Shown in pieces: positions 16,691 to 26,084 of a stretch of DNA of 64,000 bases (position 1 is its first letter; the number at the start of each line of letters is the position of its first letter). The translations under genes and the position numbers were made by a program. The stretch comes from Micromonospora lutea (GTDB taxonomy: Bacteria > Actinomycetota > Actinomycetes > Mycobacteriales > Micromonosporaceae): NCBI RefSeq assembly GCF_016863535.1, contig NZ_BOPB01000009.1:310001-374000 (forward strand), given 5' to 3'. Below the pieces are notes generated by a model. The model made no database searches. It saw nothing but the letters and a program-made list of their open reading frames with translations, and was not told the DNA's origin.

Positions 16691-16697
16691 GCAACGG

Positions 16698-17189
16698 TCA
16701 GAAGTTGACGTCGACGCCGGTGTCCTTGCACGTCGCGGTGAGGTTCGCGGCGGCCTTCTGGAAGGCGGGCTTGTCGCCGTACGCGACCGGGTCGGACGAA
16801 TCGACGGCCTGCGTCACCTGGGCCTGGAACTCCTTGATGGCGACGACCACCTTGCTGTCCGGGCTTCCGGTGCCGGCGGCCTTGCCGAGAGCGGTGGCCA
16901 TGTCGGTGTAACTCTCCGACAGCATCTCCGCCGTCGGCTCCTTACCGGCCTGCAGCGCGTCGAACAGAACCTGCTTCGACTCGTCCCCGGCCTCCTTCAC
17001 CGTCTGGCAGATCGTCTTGTCGTCCGCCGCGTCCGCTGCGGTTGACGCCGGGGCATCCGCGCCGGGCGCCGCACTGGTGGCGGCCGGTGCGGACGAGTCC
17101 GGCGCGTCGGCCTGCTCCCCACCGCAGGCGGTCAGCGCCAGTACCGTGACCCCGGCCAGGGCGATTCCAAAGAGATGATGACGTTTCAC
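16698..17189 (-). CDS. Secreted lipoprotein, unknown function
   Basis: The 163-residue protein begins MKRHHLFGIALAGVTVLALTAC, a lipoprotein signal with lipobox LTAC and the lipid-bearing Cys near residue 22. A Ser/Ala/Pro-rich linker follows to about residue 55. The mature part is helical with two Cys (ICQTVKEA and ATCKDTG) that may form a disulfide. Such small cell-surface lipoproteins are common in Micromonosporaceae. No enzymatic motif is present. Confidence 0.75.
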   Translation of the reverse strand: MKRHHLFGIALAGVTVLALTACGGEQADAPDSSAPAATSAAPGADAPASTAADAADDKTICQTVKEAGDESKQVLFDALQAGKEPTAEMLSESYTDMATALGKAAGTGSPDSKVVVAIKEFQAQVTQAVDSSDPVAYGDKPAFQKAAANLTATCKDTGVDVNF

Positions 17190-17297
17190 GGCTGCGAATC
17201 GTAGTTCCCCCTGTCGATCGGCCTGCCGTCAGGCCTCCCCGGGGCGAGGAATCGACCGCCGACGCAACACCTCTCGGTCCGCCGGCCATAGTGTGAT

Positions 17298-17873
17298 GTG
17301 ACGATCCAGATGGAGCCGACCGACCAGGAGTTGTGGTCGGCGACGGTGGCTGGCGACGAGGTGGGGTTCGCCCGGCTGTTCGACCGGTACGCGCGGACCG
17401 TCTACAACCACGCTTTCCGACTCACCGGGTCCTGGTCGCTCGCCGAGGATGTCACCCAGTCGGCCTTCCTGGTCGCCTGGCGACGTCGCGACGACGCTCG
17501 CCTGGTCGACGGCTCGATACTGCCCTGGCTGCTGGTCATCACCACCAACACCGCGCGCGGTGAGTCCCGCTCGGCGCGGCGTTGGCGTGCGCTGCTGCGG
17601 CGCATACCGCATGAGCGCGGTACGGAACGCGACGTGGCCGACGACGCGGCCGGCCGGGTCGATGACGAACGGCGAATGCGGGAGATCCTGACGGCGGTGC
17701 GCCGGTTACCCCGTGCCGAACGTGAGGCCGTCGCGCTGTGCCTCTGGTCCGGTGTGTCCTACGCCGACGCGGCGGTCGCCCTGGACATCAGCGAGAGTTC
17801 GGTCCGCTCCCGAGTGAGTCGGGCTCGCGCTCGGTTGACCAGCCAACTTCTCGATGACGCGGAGGACCGATGA
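17298..17873 (+). CDS. ECF-type RNA polymerase sigma factor
   Basis: The 191-residue protein has the two ECF domains: sigma region 2 (FARLFDRYARTVYNHAFRLTG, then SLAEDVTQSAFLVAWRRR) and region 4 (AVRRLPRAEREAVALCLWSG, then YADAAVALDISESSVRSRVSRARARL). It would direct RNA polymerase to its own promoter set. The start is GTG 17298 or ATG 17310. The downstream gene overlaps its stop (ATGA at 17870-17873), the usual place for an anti-sigma factor or a target gene. A linked signal is not evident. Confidence 0.85.
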   Translation: MTIQMEPTDQELWSATVAGDEVGFARLFDRYARTVYNHAFRLTGSWSLAEDVTQSAFLVAWRRRDDARLVDGSILPWLLVITTNTARGESRSARRWRALLRRIPHERGTERDVADDAAGRVDDERRMREILTAVRRLPRAEREAVALCLWSGVSYADAAVALDISESSVRSRVSRARARLTSQLLDDAEDR

Positions 17874-18691
17874 ACGTGCTCGACCTGCCCGCCGAGCGTG
17901 ACCTGCCAACCGGACGGGCGGCCAGGATGCGGGACCGACTCGTGACGGAAATGGGGACGGTGCCGAACCGTCCGCCAGTGCGTCGTCGCATCGCCGTCGC
18001 GCTCGTCGCCGCCGCGATGATCGCCACGGCCGGGGTGGTGACCTGGCCTGATCCCGCTCGGGACACCCGGTTCCTCGCCCTGGGACCGGCGGAGCTGTCA
18101 CCGACGCTGCGGCAGGCCGCCGAGCGGTGCCTGGCCCTCGGCGACGAGCCGGCCCGGGTACGGGCGACCGTCGCCGATCTGGCGGTCGGCGTGGAACGGG
18201 GCAACCATGCCGCGTTGATGTTCCTTACCGGCGACCACTACGTCGCGTGTGACCTCTGGGAGCCACCCCACCAGTCATGGTCCGGTGGCACGGCGACCTC
18301 CATCGACGATCCGACCTGGCAGAGAGCGTGGCTGCCCGGCCCGGTTCAGCGGCTCCTGCTCACCTCGACCGACCCCGACGGCGGCGAGGTGGTGGCGATC
18401 GGGCGGGTGAGCGACCGCGTGCACCGGTTGGTGTTGCAACAGCCTGACGGCACGATCACACCGGCCCGGGTCGCCAACGGCGCGTTCGGCCTCGTCGGCG
18501 ACGACATCAGCGAGGACGGCGGGGCGAACCTGGTCGCCTACGACAGGGCCGGCGTCGAGATCGACCGGCGACCGTTGTTCAGGCCGTTCGACCAGCTTGG
18601 TCGCTGCTACGTCGACCCGGCCGGCGTGGTCGTCTATGGCGATCCGGGGCCTGCGTGCCAGCCGGCCGAGCCCTGGCGCCGACAGCGTTAG
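17870..18691 (+). CDS. Single-pass membrane protein coupled to the ECF sigma gene
   Basis: The 273-residue protein has a cytoplasmic N-terminus of about 40 residues, one membrane span (RIAVALVAAAMIATAGVVTW) and an extracytoplasmic domain of about 200 residues with strand-rich segments. The ATG overlaps the sigma factor stop by four bases. Position and topology match an anti-sigma factor or a sensor, but the zinc-binding HxxxCxxC motif of ZAS anti-sigma factors is absent. Two Cys flank a short loop in the external part (RCLAL and YVACDLW). A regulatory role over the sigma factor is inferred from coupling only. Confidence 0.7.
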   Translation: MNVLDLPAERDLPTGRAARMRDRLVTEMGTVPNRPPVRRRIAVALVAAAMIATAGVVTWPDPARDTRFLALGPAELSPTLRQAAERCLALGDEPARVRATVADLAVGVERGNHAALMFLTGDHYVACDLWEPPHQSWSGGTATSIDDPTWQRAWLPGPVQRLLLTSTDPDGGEVVAIGRVSDRVHRLVLQQPDGTITPARVANGAFGLVGDDISEDGGANLVAYDRAGVEIDRRPLFRPFDQLGRCYVDPAGVVVYGDPGPACQPAEPWRRQR

Positions 18692-18748
18692 CGCAGCCTG
18701 AGGTGGCGGCGCGGAAAACTGTCGTACGGGTGTTCTAATGTTGGCCAC

Positions 18749-20263
18749 GTGTTGGAGGAGTTGGCCCGGGTCGAGGCGGAGACGCAATCGTGCGTCGAGG
18801 CCGCGGTGTGGGCCATGCCGGAGAGCAGCCTCACCGACGCCCTCGACGCGGTGCACCGGCTGGAGCAGCGGCTCGCCGCGATGAAGCTGGCCCTCGTGCG
18901 CGAGCTGGACGGCCGTGGGACGGCGCTGGCCCAGGGCGCGTCATCCACCGCCGTCTGGCTCCGCGACAAGCTCCGCCTCAGCGTGCCGGCGGCCCGGGGG
19001 CTGGTCGACCTCGCCGAGGCCCTCGACCACGAAGCAGAGCTGTCCGCCGCGCTCGCCGCCGGCCAGGTCGACCTGGCGCAGACCCGGGTGATCGCCGGGG
19101 TTGCGGCCCTGGTGCGGCGGGAAGCCGACACCGAGGCGGCCGGACGAGCCGTCGACCTCCTGGTCGGCTGGGCGGGACAGTTCGATCCGACCGTCCTGCG
19201 CCGGCTCGGCTCCCGGATCCTCGACCACGTGGCGCCGGAGGCGGCCGAGGCGGCCACCGGCAGGGCGCTGGAGGCTGAGGCCGCGCGGGCAGCTCGCGAT
19301 CGACACGTCACCCTCTCCGACCTACGCGACGGGCGCACCCGGCTGACCGGCAGCCTCGCCGCGGAGACCGCCGCGCTGCTGCGGGCCGCCATCGATCCGC
19401 TCACCGCACCCTCCGGCCCGGACGATTCTCGCTCGTCCGGGCAACGCCGCCACGACGCCGTCGGCGACATCTGTCGACTCGCCCTGCGCAGCGGTGACGT
19501 GCCCGAGCACGGCGCGGACGCCGCCCAGATCGTCGTCACCACCGGATACGACGTTCTCACCGCAAGCCTCGGGCCCGGCACGCTGGACGGTGGTCTCACC
19601 CTCACCGCGGAAACGGTGCGCCGGTTGGCCTGCGACGCGGCGGTGCTTCCCGCCGTGCTCGGCGGCGCGGGTCAAATTCTCGACGTCGGCCGGCAGCGTC
19701 GCCTCGTCTCCGGGCCGTTGCGGAGGGCGCTGGTGCTGCGCGATCGTGGCTGCGCCTTCCCGGGCTGCGACCGCCCACCCCGCTGGTGCGAGGGCCACCA
19801 CCTGCGGCACTGGTCCGCCGGCGGCAACACCAGCCTCGCCAACGCGGTGCTGCTCTGCCGCCACCATCACCGTCAGGTGCATCACCACGGCTGGCAGGTC
19901 CGCCTCGCCGCCGACGGTCATCCGGAGTTCCTCCCGCCGACCTGGTTCGATCCGGATCAGCGCCCCCGCCGCAACCGCCTGCGGCATCCGCCCGCACCCG
20001 CCAACCGACGCCCCCTTACGTCCGTGCCCGCCGGGTCGACTCGGTCTCTGCCCGCCGGGTCGACTCGGTCCGCGCCCGCCGGTCCGCCCCGGTCTCTGCC
20101 CGCCGGGTCGTTCCGGTCCGTGCCCGTCGGGCCACGGACCCGCCCGGCCGTTGCCCACGCGGCGACGGTGGCGAGGACCGACGGGTGGCGGCCCGACCCG
20201 GCGGGACGACGAAGAGCCGCACGACCGTCCGGTCGGCCCGCCGTCCAGGCGCGCCCGCCCTGA
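18749..20263 (+). CDS. DUF222 / HNH endonuclease domain protein (13E12-type)
   Basis: The 504-residue protein combines an N-terminal helical DUF222 region (about 1-320) with an HNH nuclease fold: GCAFPGCDRPPRWCEGHH, GGNTSLANAVLLCRHHH and VHHHGW, in which the His, Asn and His residues form the active site and the Cys pairs may hold zinc. The family is the actinobacterial 13E12 repeat family, present in several copies per genome and of uncertain role. The C-terminus is low complexity with RSLPAGSTRSLPAGS-type repeats. A TAATGT hexamer at 18736-18741 lies 7 bases from the GTG start, so the message may be leaderless. Confidence 0.8.
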   Translation: MLEELARVEAETQSCVEAAVWAMPESSLTDALDAVHRLEQRLAAMKLALVRELDGRGTALAQGASSTAVWLRDKLRLSVPAARGLVDLAEALDHEAELSAALAAGQVDLAQTRVIAGVAALVRREADTEAAGRAVDLLVGWAGQFDPTVLRRLGSRILDHVAPEAAEAATGRALEAEAARAARDRHVTLSDLRDGRTRLTGSLAAETAALLRAAIDPLTAPSGPDDSRSSGQRRHDAVGDICRLALRSGDVPEHGADAAQIVVTTGYDVLTASLGPGTLDGGLTLTAETVRRLACDAAVLPAVLGGAGQILDVGRQRRLVSGPLRRALVLRDRGCAFPGCDRPPRWCEGHHLRHWSAGGNTSLANAVLLCRHHHRQVHHHGWQVRLAADGHPEFLPPTWFDPDQRPRRNRLRHPPAPANRRPLTSVPAGSTRSLPAGSTRSAPAGPPRSLPAGSFRSVPVGPRTRPAVAHAATVARTDGWRPDPAGRRRAARPSGRPAVQARPP

Positions 20264-20289
20264 CCCGGCCCCGCTCAGCCGCCGCCGGT

Positions 20290-20551
20290 GGGTCAGGCCC
20301 GGCCAGAAGATCGGGGTACGCGACAACCGTCCGGGCCGGAGGGTGTCGTCGCTGATCGACCAGTGCACCGGCGTGCCGGCACCGTCCTCGCCGAGCTGCG
20401 CCGAGCCCCGCGTGGCCCAGTCGGTCTCGCGGAGAGACCGTAGGCGAGCGAGCTCACTGAGGTGGATCCGGAATTGGAACTCCCATGACGGCGGCCCCCG
20501 CAGCATCACCATCACGACAGCGGGATCCGCACTGTTCTCGTCGACCACCAC
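20290..20551 (-). pseudogene. Possible remnant of a conserved protein
   Basis: On the minus strand this stretch reads as a protein-like segment (VVMVMLRGPPSWEFQFRIHL, then LARLRSLRETDWATRGSA and TPVHWSISDDTL) with sensible residue order, unlike the usual shadow of a gene. The frame has no good ribosome site, is preceded in frame by a TAG at about 20615, and after SISDDTL runs without a stop into the antisense of the HNH gene. It is best explained as the middle of a gene that has lost both ends. I do not know the family. Nothing else is seen between the HNH gene and the VOC gene. Confidence 0.3.
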
Positions 20552-20657
20552 TTGGCCATCCGATGGTCGCAGCCCTGCCTCGGAAAGCTGCCCCAGTGTC
20601 GGGGGTTGGGTCTAACGTCCGACAGTGACCAGGTCACCTCGCCAGGAGAGTGCTGCC

Positions 20658-21068
20658 ATGACATCTCAGCTCAACCCGTACCTCACGTTCGACGGCAACG
20701 CCCGCCAGGCCATGGAGTTCTACCAGTCGGTGTTCGGCGGGCAGTTGCAGGTCAGCACCTTCGGCGAATTCGGCACGTCCGATCCGGCCGTGGCCGACAA
20801 GGTGATGCACGCGAGGCTGAACACCGATCAGGGGTACACCCTGATGGCCTCCGACACCGCGCCCGGCATGACCTACAACCCCGGCGACACCATCACCTGC
20901 AGTCTGAGCGGAGACCCGGGTGACGGCCTTGAGGAGATGTGGGCGAAGTTGTCCGACGGCGGCACCGTCACGACGCCGTTCGAGAAGCAGATGTGGGGGG
21001 ACCTGTACGGCATGTGCGTCGACAGGTTCGGCATCCCGTGGATGGTGAACGTCGCTCAACCGCAGTGA
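20658..21068 (+). CDS. VOC-family (PhnB/glyoxalase-like) protein
   Basis: The 136-residue protein starts at ATG 20658 with AGGAGAG upstream. It has the paired beta-alpha-beta-beta-beta units of the vicinal oxygen chelate fold: NPYLTFDGNARQAMEFYQSVFGG, then KVMHARLNTDQGYTLMASD, and in the second half GGTVTTPFEKQMWGDLYGMCVDRFGIPWMVN, which is characteristic of the PhnB-like (3-demethylubiquinone methyltransferase-like) subgroup. The enzymatic activity, if any, is unknown for most members. A perfect 17-bp terminator hairpin follows. Confidence 0.8.
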   Translation: MTSQLNPYLTFDGNARQAMEFYQSVFGGQLQVSTFGEFGTSDPAVADKVMHARLNTDQGYTLMASDTAPGMTYNPGDTITCSLSGDPGDGLEEMWAKLSDGGTVTTPFEKQMWGDLYGMCVDRFGIPWMVNVAQPQ

Positions 21069-21070
21069 TC

Positions 21071-21111
21071 GGCGGCAGCTGCGGGACGACACCTGTCCCG
21101 CAGCTGCCGCC
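21071..21111. terminator. Perfect 17-bp hairpin terminator
   Basis: GGCGGCAGCTGCGGGAC (21071-21087) and GTCCCGCAGCTGCCGCC (21095-21111) are exact complements with a 7-base loop. It sits immediately after the VOC gene stop and before the panB stop on the other strand, so it can end both transcripts. Confidence 0.8.
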
Positions 21112-21125
21112 GGCAGTCGACCGGA

Positions 21126-21971
21126 TCAGAAGGTGTGTTCGGGGGCGGGGAACTGCCCCGCGCGGACCTCGTCGGCGAAGCGGCGGGTGGCCTCGTCGAG
21201 GGTGTCGGCCAGGGCGGCGTAGCGTTTCACGAAGCGTGGTGCCTTGCCGGTGCGCAGACCTGCCATGTCCTGCCAGACGAGCACCTGAGCGTCGGTGTCC
21301 GGGCCGGCGCCGATGCCCACCGTGGGGATCGGCAGTTCGGCGGTGACCCGCTTGGCGACGTCGCCGGGCACCATCTCGAGCACCACCGCGAAGGCGCCCG
21401 CCGCGGCGACCGCCCGCGCGTCGGCCAGCACCTCGTCGGCGGTCTCGCCGCGGCCCTGCACCCGGTATCCGCCGATGGCGTGCTCACGCTGTGGCGTGAA
21501 CCCGATGTGCGCCATCACCGGGATGCCGGCACCCACGATCGCCTCGATCTGCGCGGCGTAGCGCTGACCGCCCTCCAGTTTCACGGCGTGACAACCGCCC
21601 TCCTTCATGAACCGCACGGCCGTCCGCAGCGCCTGGGTCGGACCCTCCTCGTACGACCCGAAGGGCAGATCGCCGACGACCAGGGTGTGCCGGGTGGCCC
21701 GGACCACCGCCCGTACCAGCGGCAGCAGTTCCTCGGCGGTCACCGGCAGGGTCGTCTCGTAACCGAACACGTTGTTCGCCGCCGAGTCGCCCACCAGCAG
21801 CACCGGGATCCCGGCGGCGTCGAAGATCGCCGCCGTGTACTGGTCGTACGAGGTGAGCATCGACCATTTCTCGCCGCGCTCCTTGGCGGCGAGCAGGTCG
21901 CGGGTACGGACGCGACGGGTGGCCGGACCGCCGTAGAGGGCGGTCACCTCGGCCGGAGTGGATTCCACCAC
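21126..21971 (-). CDS. panB: 3-methyl-2-oxobutanoate hydroxymethyltransferase
   Basis: PanB makes ketopantoate from 2-oxoisovalerate and methylene-tetrahydrofolate, the first step of pantothenate synthesis. The 281-residue product from the GTG at 21971 (AAGGAG six bases upstream) has the usual length of about 280. Family features are [39 protein letters not shown] (metal-binding Asp), [27 protein letters not shown] and [16 protein letters not shown] with the catalytic Glu. It ends near the shared terminator and is transcribed in the same direction as nadE, which lies upstream with a gap of about 140 bases. Confidence 0.95.
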   Translation of the reverse strand: MVESTPAEVTALYGGPATRRVRTRDLLAAKERGEKWSMLTSYDQYTAAIFDAAGIPVLLVGDSAANNVFGYETTLPVTAEELLPLVRAVVRATRHTLVVGDLPFGSYEEGPTQALRTAVRFMKEGGCHAVKLEGGQRYAAQIEAIVGAGIPVMAHIGFTPQREHAIGGYRVQGRGETADEVLADARAVAAAGAFAVVLEMVPGDVAKRVTAELPIPTVGIGAGPDTDAQVLVWQDMAGLRTGKAPRFVKRYAALADTLDEATRRFADEVRAGQFPAPEHTF

Positions 21972-22113
21972 GATGTTCTCCTTCCTCGAGGCCGCGTACG
22001 CGGTCCCCGGGTTCTGCCGCGATCGTCCCACCGTGCAGACGGTCGACGGCAGGGCGAAGTGGAGGATTTCACTCCGACGCACCCACAGCTCGGCTGAGCC
22101 ACCCGGGAGTCGG

Positions 22114-23898
22114 TCAGCCGTCCTCGCGCCACCGGTTGGTGATCGGTAGCCGCCGGTCCCGTCCGAACGCCTTCATCGAGATCTTCGTACCCGGGGCGGA
22201 CTGGCGGCGCTTGTACTCGGCGGTATCCACCAACCGCAGCACCTTGTCCACCACGGCAGGGTCGTGGCCGGAGGTGATCAGGCCGTCGCGGCCGAGGTCG
22301 CCGTCGATGTAGCCGATCAGGATGGGATCGAGTACGTCGTAGTCGGGCAGCGAGTCGCTGTCGAGTTGTCCTGGGCTCAGCTCGGCGCTCGGTGGCTTGC
22401 CGATCGAGTTCTCCGGGATCGGTGGCGTCAGGCCCAGCCGGCTCGCCTCGGTGTTGCGCCACTTGGCCAGCCGCCAGACCAGGGTCTTCCACACGTCCTT
22501 GATCGGGTTGAAGCCACCGACCGAGTCGCCGTACAGGGTCGAGTAGCCGACCGCCAGCTCACTCTTGTTGCCGGTGGTCAGCACCAGGGGGCCCTCCTGG
22601 TTCGACAACGCCATCAGGATGACGCCGCGGACCCGGGCCTGGAGATTCTCCACCGCCACCCCGGACAGCGACAGGTTCGCCAGGAAGGTGTCCACCATCG
22701 GCTGGATCGGCTCGACCCGGTAGTCCAGGCCGGTCCGCTTGGCCAGGTCGGCGGCGTCGGAGCGGCTGTGCTCCGAGGAGTGCTGGCTGGGCATGGAGAC
22801 ACCGATCACCCGGTCACCGCCGAGGGCGTCCACCGCGATGGCCGCAGCCACCGCCGAGTCGATGCCGCCGGAGAGCCCGAGCACCACCGAGGGAAAGCGG
22901 TTCTTCTCGACGTAGTCACGCAGGCCGAGCACCAGTGCCTGCCACACCTCGGCCTCGTCGGCCACCGGTTCGATGACGCCGCCGACCGCCGCCGGGCCGG
23001 TGGGCGAGGGCGGGATCCCGTCGAGGGTACGACGCACCACCCGCAGCCCTTCGGCGATCTGCTCGCCGTCACCGCCCGCGCCGGTACCGGGGTCGGGGGT
23101 GACCTCGTCGACGGTGGGCAGGTCGACGTCGTGCACGAGCAGGTGCGTGACGAACTGCGGTGCCCGGGTGAGCACCGTCCCGTCCGCCGCGACGATCATC
23201 GAGTCGCCCTCGAAGACCAACTCGTCCTGACCACCGATCATGTTGACGTACGCGATGGTGGCACCGGCCTCGGCGGCCCGCCGGCGTACCACCGGAAGTC
23301 GCAGGTCGTCCTTGTTCAGTTCGTACGGCGAACCGTTGATGTTGACCACCAGACCCACCCCGGCCCGCCGGGCAGCGGCGAACGGTCCGCCGGCCTGCCA
23401 GAGGTCCTCGCAGATGGTCAGGGCCACGTCCACCCCACCGAGCCGGACGACGGTGAGCATGTCGCCGGGCACGAAGTAGCGGTCCTCGTCGAAGACGCCG
23501 TAGTTGGGCAGGTGGTGTTTGAAGTAGGTGGCGACCACCTCGCCGCGGTGCAGCACCGCCGCGGCGTTGCGGGTGCCCCGGCCCGGCTCGGCGTCCGCGC
23601 TGATCTGCGGCGGACCATCAGCGTCCAGGTAACCCACCACGACCGGCAGCTCGCCCAGGCCGTCGGCGGCCAGGTCGGCGGCGAGCCGCCCGAGTGCCGC
23701 CTGGGAGGCGGCCACGAAGGAGCGCCGGAAGACGAGGTCCTCCACCGGGTACCCGGTCAGCATCATCTCCGGGAACAGCACGAGCTGGGCGCCGGAGTCG
23801 GCGGCCCGGCGGGTCCAGGCGCGGACGAGGCCGGCGTTGCCGGTGAGGTCACCGACAGTGGGGTTGACCTGGCACAGGGCGAGACGCAGGGTGGGCAT
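22114..23898 (-). CDS. nadE: Glutamine-dependent NAD+ synthetase
   Basis: NadE amidates nicotinic acid adenine dinucleotide to NAD+. From the ATG at 23898 it has 594 residues and two domains. The N-terminal nitrilase-type glutaminase (about 1-270) shows [15 protein letters not shown] with the catalytic Glu, [15 protein letters not shown] with the Lys partner just before, and [13 protein letters not shown] with the Cys nucleophile. The C-terminal synthetase has the ATP pyrophosphatase loop [20 protein letters not shown] and [23 protein letters not shown]. The fused form is standard for actinobacteria. It lies between panB and glnA2, divergent from the latter. Confidence 0.95.
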   Translation of the reverse strand: MPTLRLALCQVNPTVGDLTGNAGLVRAWTRRAADSGAQLVLFPEMMLTGYPVEDLVFRRSFVAASQAALGRLAADLAADGLGELPVVVGYLDADGPPQISADAEPGRGTRNAAAVLHRGEVVATYFKHHLPNYGVFDEDRYFVPGDMLTVVRLGGVDVALTICEDLWQAGGPFAAARRAGVGLVVNINGSPYELNKDDLRLPVVRRRAAEAGATIAYVNMIGGQDELVFEGDSMIVAADGTVLTRAPQFVTHLLVHDVDLPTVDEVTPDPGTGAGGDGEQIAEGLRVVRRTLDGIPPSPTGPAAVGGVIEPVADEAEVWQALVLGLRDYVEKNRFPSVVLGLSGGIDSAVAAAIAVDALGGDRVIGVSMPSQHSSEHSRSDAADLAKRTGLDYRVEPIQPMVDTFLANLSLSGVAVENLQARVRGVILMALSNQEGPLVLTTGNKSELAVGYSTLYGDSVGGFNPIKDVWKTLVWRLAKWRNTEASRLGLTPPIPENSIGKPPSAELSPGQLDSDSLPDYDVLDPILIGYIDGDLGRDGLITSGHDPAVVDKVLRLVDTAEYKRRQSAPGTKISMKAFGRDRRLPITNRWREDG

Positions 23899-24080
23899 GT
23901 CCTCATCTTGCCCCAGCGGTACGGGGTCGACACGTCGACGTGGGGCAGTGCGACCGGGCCGGACCGTCGGTCGGGACCGGACGGGACGCAACGGCCGCGG
24001 TTCGGTTAACGTCTGCGTAATCGGGTCGAGGGAGACTGGTCGGTCAGGTCGGACGGAGTCCGACCGCAGGCGGACATAGG

Positions 24081-25451
24081 GTGTCGCGGAAGGTTGGGGA
24101 AGTGGACCGTCAGCAGGAGTTCGTCCTCCGTACGCTGGAAGAGCGGGACATCCGGTTCGTCCGGCTGTGGTTCACCGACGTGCTCGGCACGCTCAAGAGT
24201 GTGTCGGTGGCCCCCGCCGAACTGGAGGCCGCCTTCGAGGAAGGCATCGGTTTCGACGGCTCGGCCATCGAGGGATTCGCCCGGGTCTTCGAGTCGGACA
24301 TGGTCGCCATGCCCGACCCGACCACCTTCCAGGTCTTCCCCTTCGAGGGCGGGGTCAGCGGCGAGAGCGCCCGGATGTTCTGCGACATCTCGCTGCCCGA
24401 CGGCAGCCCGTCCTGGGCGGACCCGCGCCACGTGTTGCGCCGGGCGCTGTCCCGGGCCGCCGACAAGGGGTTCACCTTCTACACCCACCCGGAGATCGAG
24501 TTCTTCCTGCTGGAGAACGGGCCGATGGACGGCTCGGTGCCGGTGCCGGTGGACACCGGCGGCTACTTCGAGCACACCACCCACGCGGTCGCCCGGGACT
24601 TCCGCCGCCAGGGCGTGCTCGCCCTGGAACGGATCGGCATCTCGGTCGAGTACAGCCACCACGAGGTCGCCCCGGGCCAGCAGGAGATCGACCTGCGGTA
24701 CGCCGACGCGCTGACCACCGCCGACAACATCATGACCTTCCGGCACGTGGTCAAGGAGGTGGCGCTCTCCACCGGCGTGCAGGCCACCTTCATGCCCAAG
24801 CCCTTCACCGACCAGCCGGGCAGCGGCATGCACACCCACCTGTCGCTGTTCGAGGGGGAGCGCAACGCGTTCCACGACGCCAGCGACCCGATGAAGCTGT
24901 CCAAGGTGGCACGGGCGTTCATCGCCGGGCTGCTGGCGCACGCCCGGGAGTACACCGCCGTCACCAACCAGTGGGTCAACTCGTACAAGCGACTCTTCCC
25001 GCAGGCGCTACCGGACCGGGTCACCGAGAGCCCCGCGTACGTCTGCTGGGGTCACCTGAACCGCTCCGCGCTGGTCCGTGTCCCGGCGTACGGCAAGCCG
25101 AACTCGGCCCGCGTGGAGATCCGCTCGCCCGACTCGGCGGCCAACCCGTACCTCGCCTTCGCGGTGCTGCTCGGTGCCGGGATGAAGGGCATCGAGGAGG
25201 GGTACGAGCTGCCGCCGGGGGCCGAGGACGACGTGTGGGCGCTGACCAGCGCCGAGCGGCGGGCGATGGGGTACGAGCCGTTGCCGGAGAACCTGTCCGA
25301 GGCGATCGACGTGATGGCCGGTTCGGAACTGGTCGCCGAGGTGCTCGGCGAGCACGTCTTCGACTTCTTCCTGCGTAACAAGCGGGCCGAGTGGGAGCAG
25401 TACCGCCGCCAGGTCACTCCGTACGAGCGGCAGCACTACCTGTCGCTGTAA
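24081..25451 (+). CDS. glnA2: Type I glutamine synthetase, GlnA2 class
   Basis: The 456-residue enzyme has the glutamine synthetase fold: GFDGSAIEGFARVFESDMVA, HPEIEFFLLE, SYSHHEVAPGQQEID-like YSHHEVAPGQQEI, MPKPFTDQPGSGMHTHLSL and NRSALVRVPAYGKPNSARVE. It lacks the NLYDLPPE adenylylation loop with its Tyr; the corresponding place reads GYELPPGAEDDVWAL. That, plus its place beside glnE and near panB, fits the GlnA2 group of actinobacteria, which need not be adenylylated. In Mycobacterium and Streptomyces, GlnA2-type paralogues are secondary or polyamine-related, so actual glutamine synthesis here is not proven. Confidence 0.9.
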   Translation: MSRKVGEVDRQQEFVLRTLEERDIRFVRLWFTDVLGTLKSVSVAPAELEAAFEEGIGFDGSAIEGFARVFESDMVAMPDPTTFQVFPFEGGVSGESARMFCDISLPDGSPSWADPRHVLRRALSRAADKGFTFYTHPEIEFFLLENGPMDGSVPVPVDTGGYFEHTTHAVARDFRRQGVLALERIGISVEYSHHEVAPGQQEIDLRYADALTTADNIMTFRHVVKEVALSTGVQATFMPKPFTDQPGSGMHTHLSLFEGERNAFHDASDPMKLSKVARAFIAGLLAHAREYTAVTNQWVNSYKRLFPQALPDRVTESPAYVCWGHLNRSALVRVPAYGKPNSARVEIRSPDSAANPYLAFAVLLGAGMKGIEEGYELPPGAEDDVWALTSAERRAMGYEPLPENLSEAIDVMAGSELVAEVLGEHVFDFFLRNKRAEWEQYRRQVTPYERQHYLSL

Positions 25452-25575
25452 CCGCGGATCCGCCGGATCCGCCGGACCCGGCCCGCCACCGGGCGGCCGA
25501 GCGTTGCGGGGTGCCGCTATCGTCTCGATCACCGTGCCGGCGTCCGCCGGCCGGAGACCCGTCGGGAGGCAGTCG

Positions 25576-26001
25576 GTGCTGGAGGACCTGCTCAGCGGAG
25601 CCTGGCAGAGTGTGGTGTTCGGGGTTGTCGGAGTCGGCCTGATGGCCGCCGGCTTCTTCCTGGTCGACCTGCTCACCCCGGGCAAACTGCGGGAGCTGAT
25701 CTGGATTCGCCGTAACGCCAACGCCGGCCTGCTGCTCGCCGCGAATCAGCTCGGCGTCGCCGGCATCGTCTTCACCGCGATCCTGACCAGCTACCACGAC
25801 TTCGCCAAGGGACTGGCCTCGACGATCATCTTCGGGCTGATCGGTCTCGGCATCATGGCGTTGGCCTTCTTCGTGCTGGACCTGCTCACGCCGGGCAAGC
25901 TCGGCGAGGTCATCTGCGCCGACGAGCCGCACCCGGTGGCCAAGGTCAGCGCCGCCAGTCACTTCGGTGCCGCGCTGATCGTCTGCGCCTGCATCGCCTG
26001 A
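25576..26001 (+). CDS. DUF350 family membrane protein
   Basis: The GTG at 25576 follows GGGAGG by six bases and gives 141 residues. Two similar halves each have two hydrophobic spans, with the repeated signature FFLVDLLTPGKLRELIW and FFVLDLLTPGKLGEVIC, typical of DUF350. The function of the family is unknown; members often accompany genes for glutathionylspermidine-like or envelope metabolism. It follows glnA2 by 124 bases with short GC-rich repeats between. Confidence 0.8.
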   Translation: MLEDLLSGAWQSVVFGVVGVGLMAAGFFLVDLLTPGKLRELIWIRRNANAGLLLAANQLGVAGIVFTAILTSYHDFAKGLASTIIFGLIGLGIMALAFFVLDLLTPGKLGEVICADEPHPVAKVSAASHFGAALIVCACIA

Positions 26002-26084
26002 GAGCGACCGGTTTTCCTGGCCTGCCGCCGCTGCCGCTGCTGGCCCGGTCAGATCTCACGGATTCGGATCTGTCCGGCGCAGCG

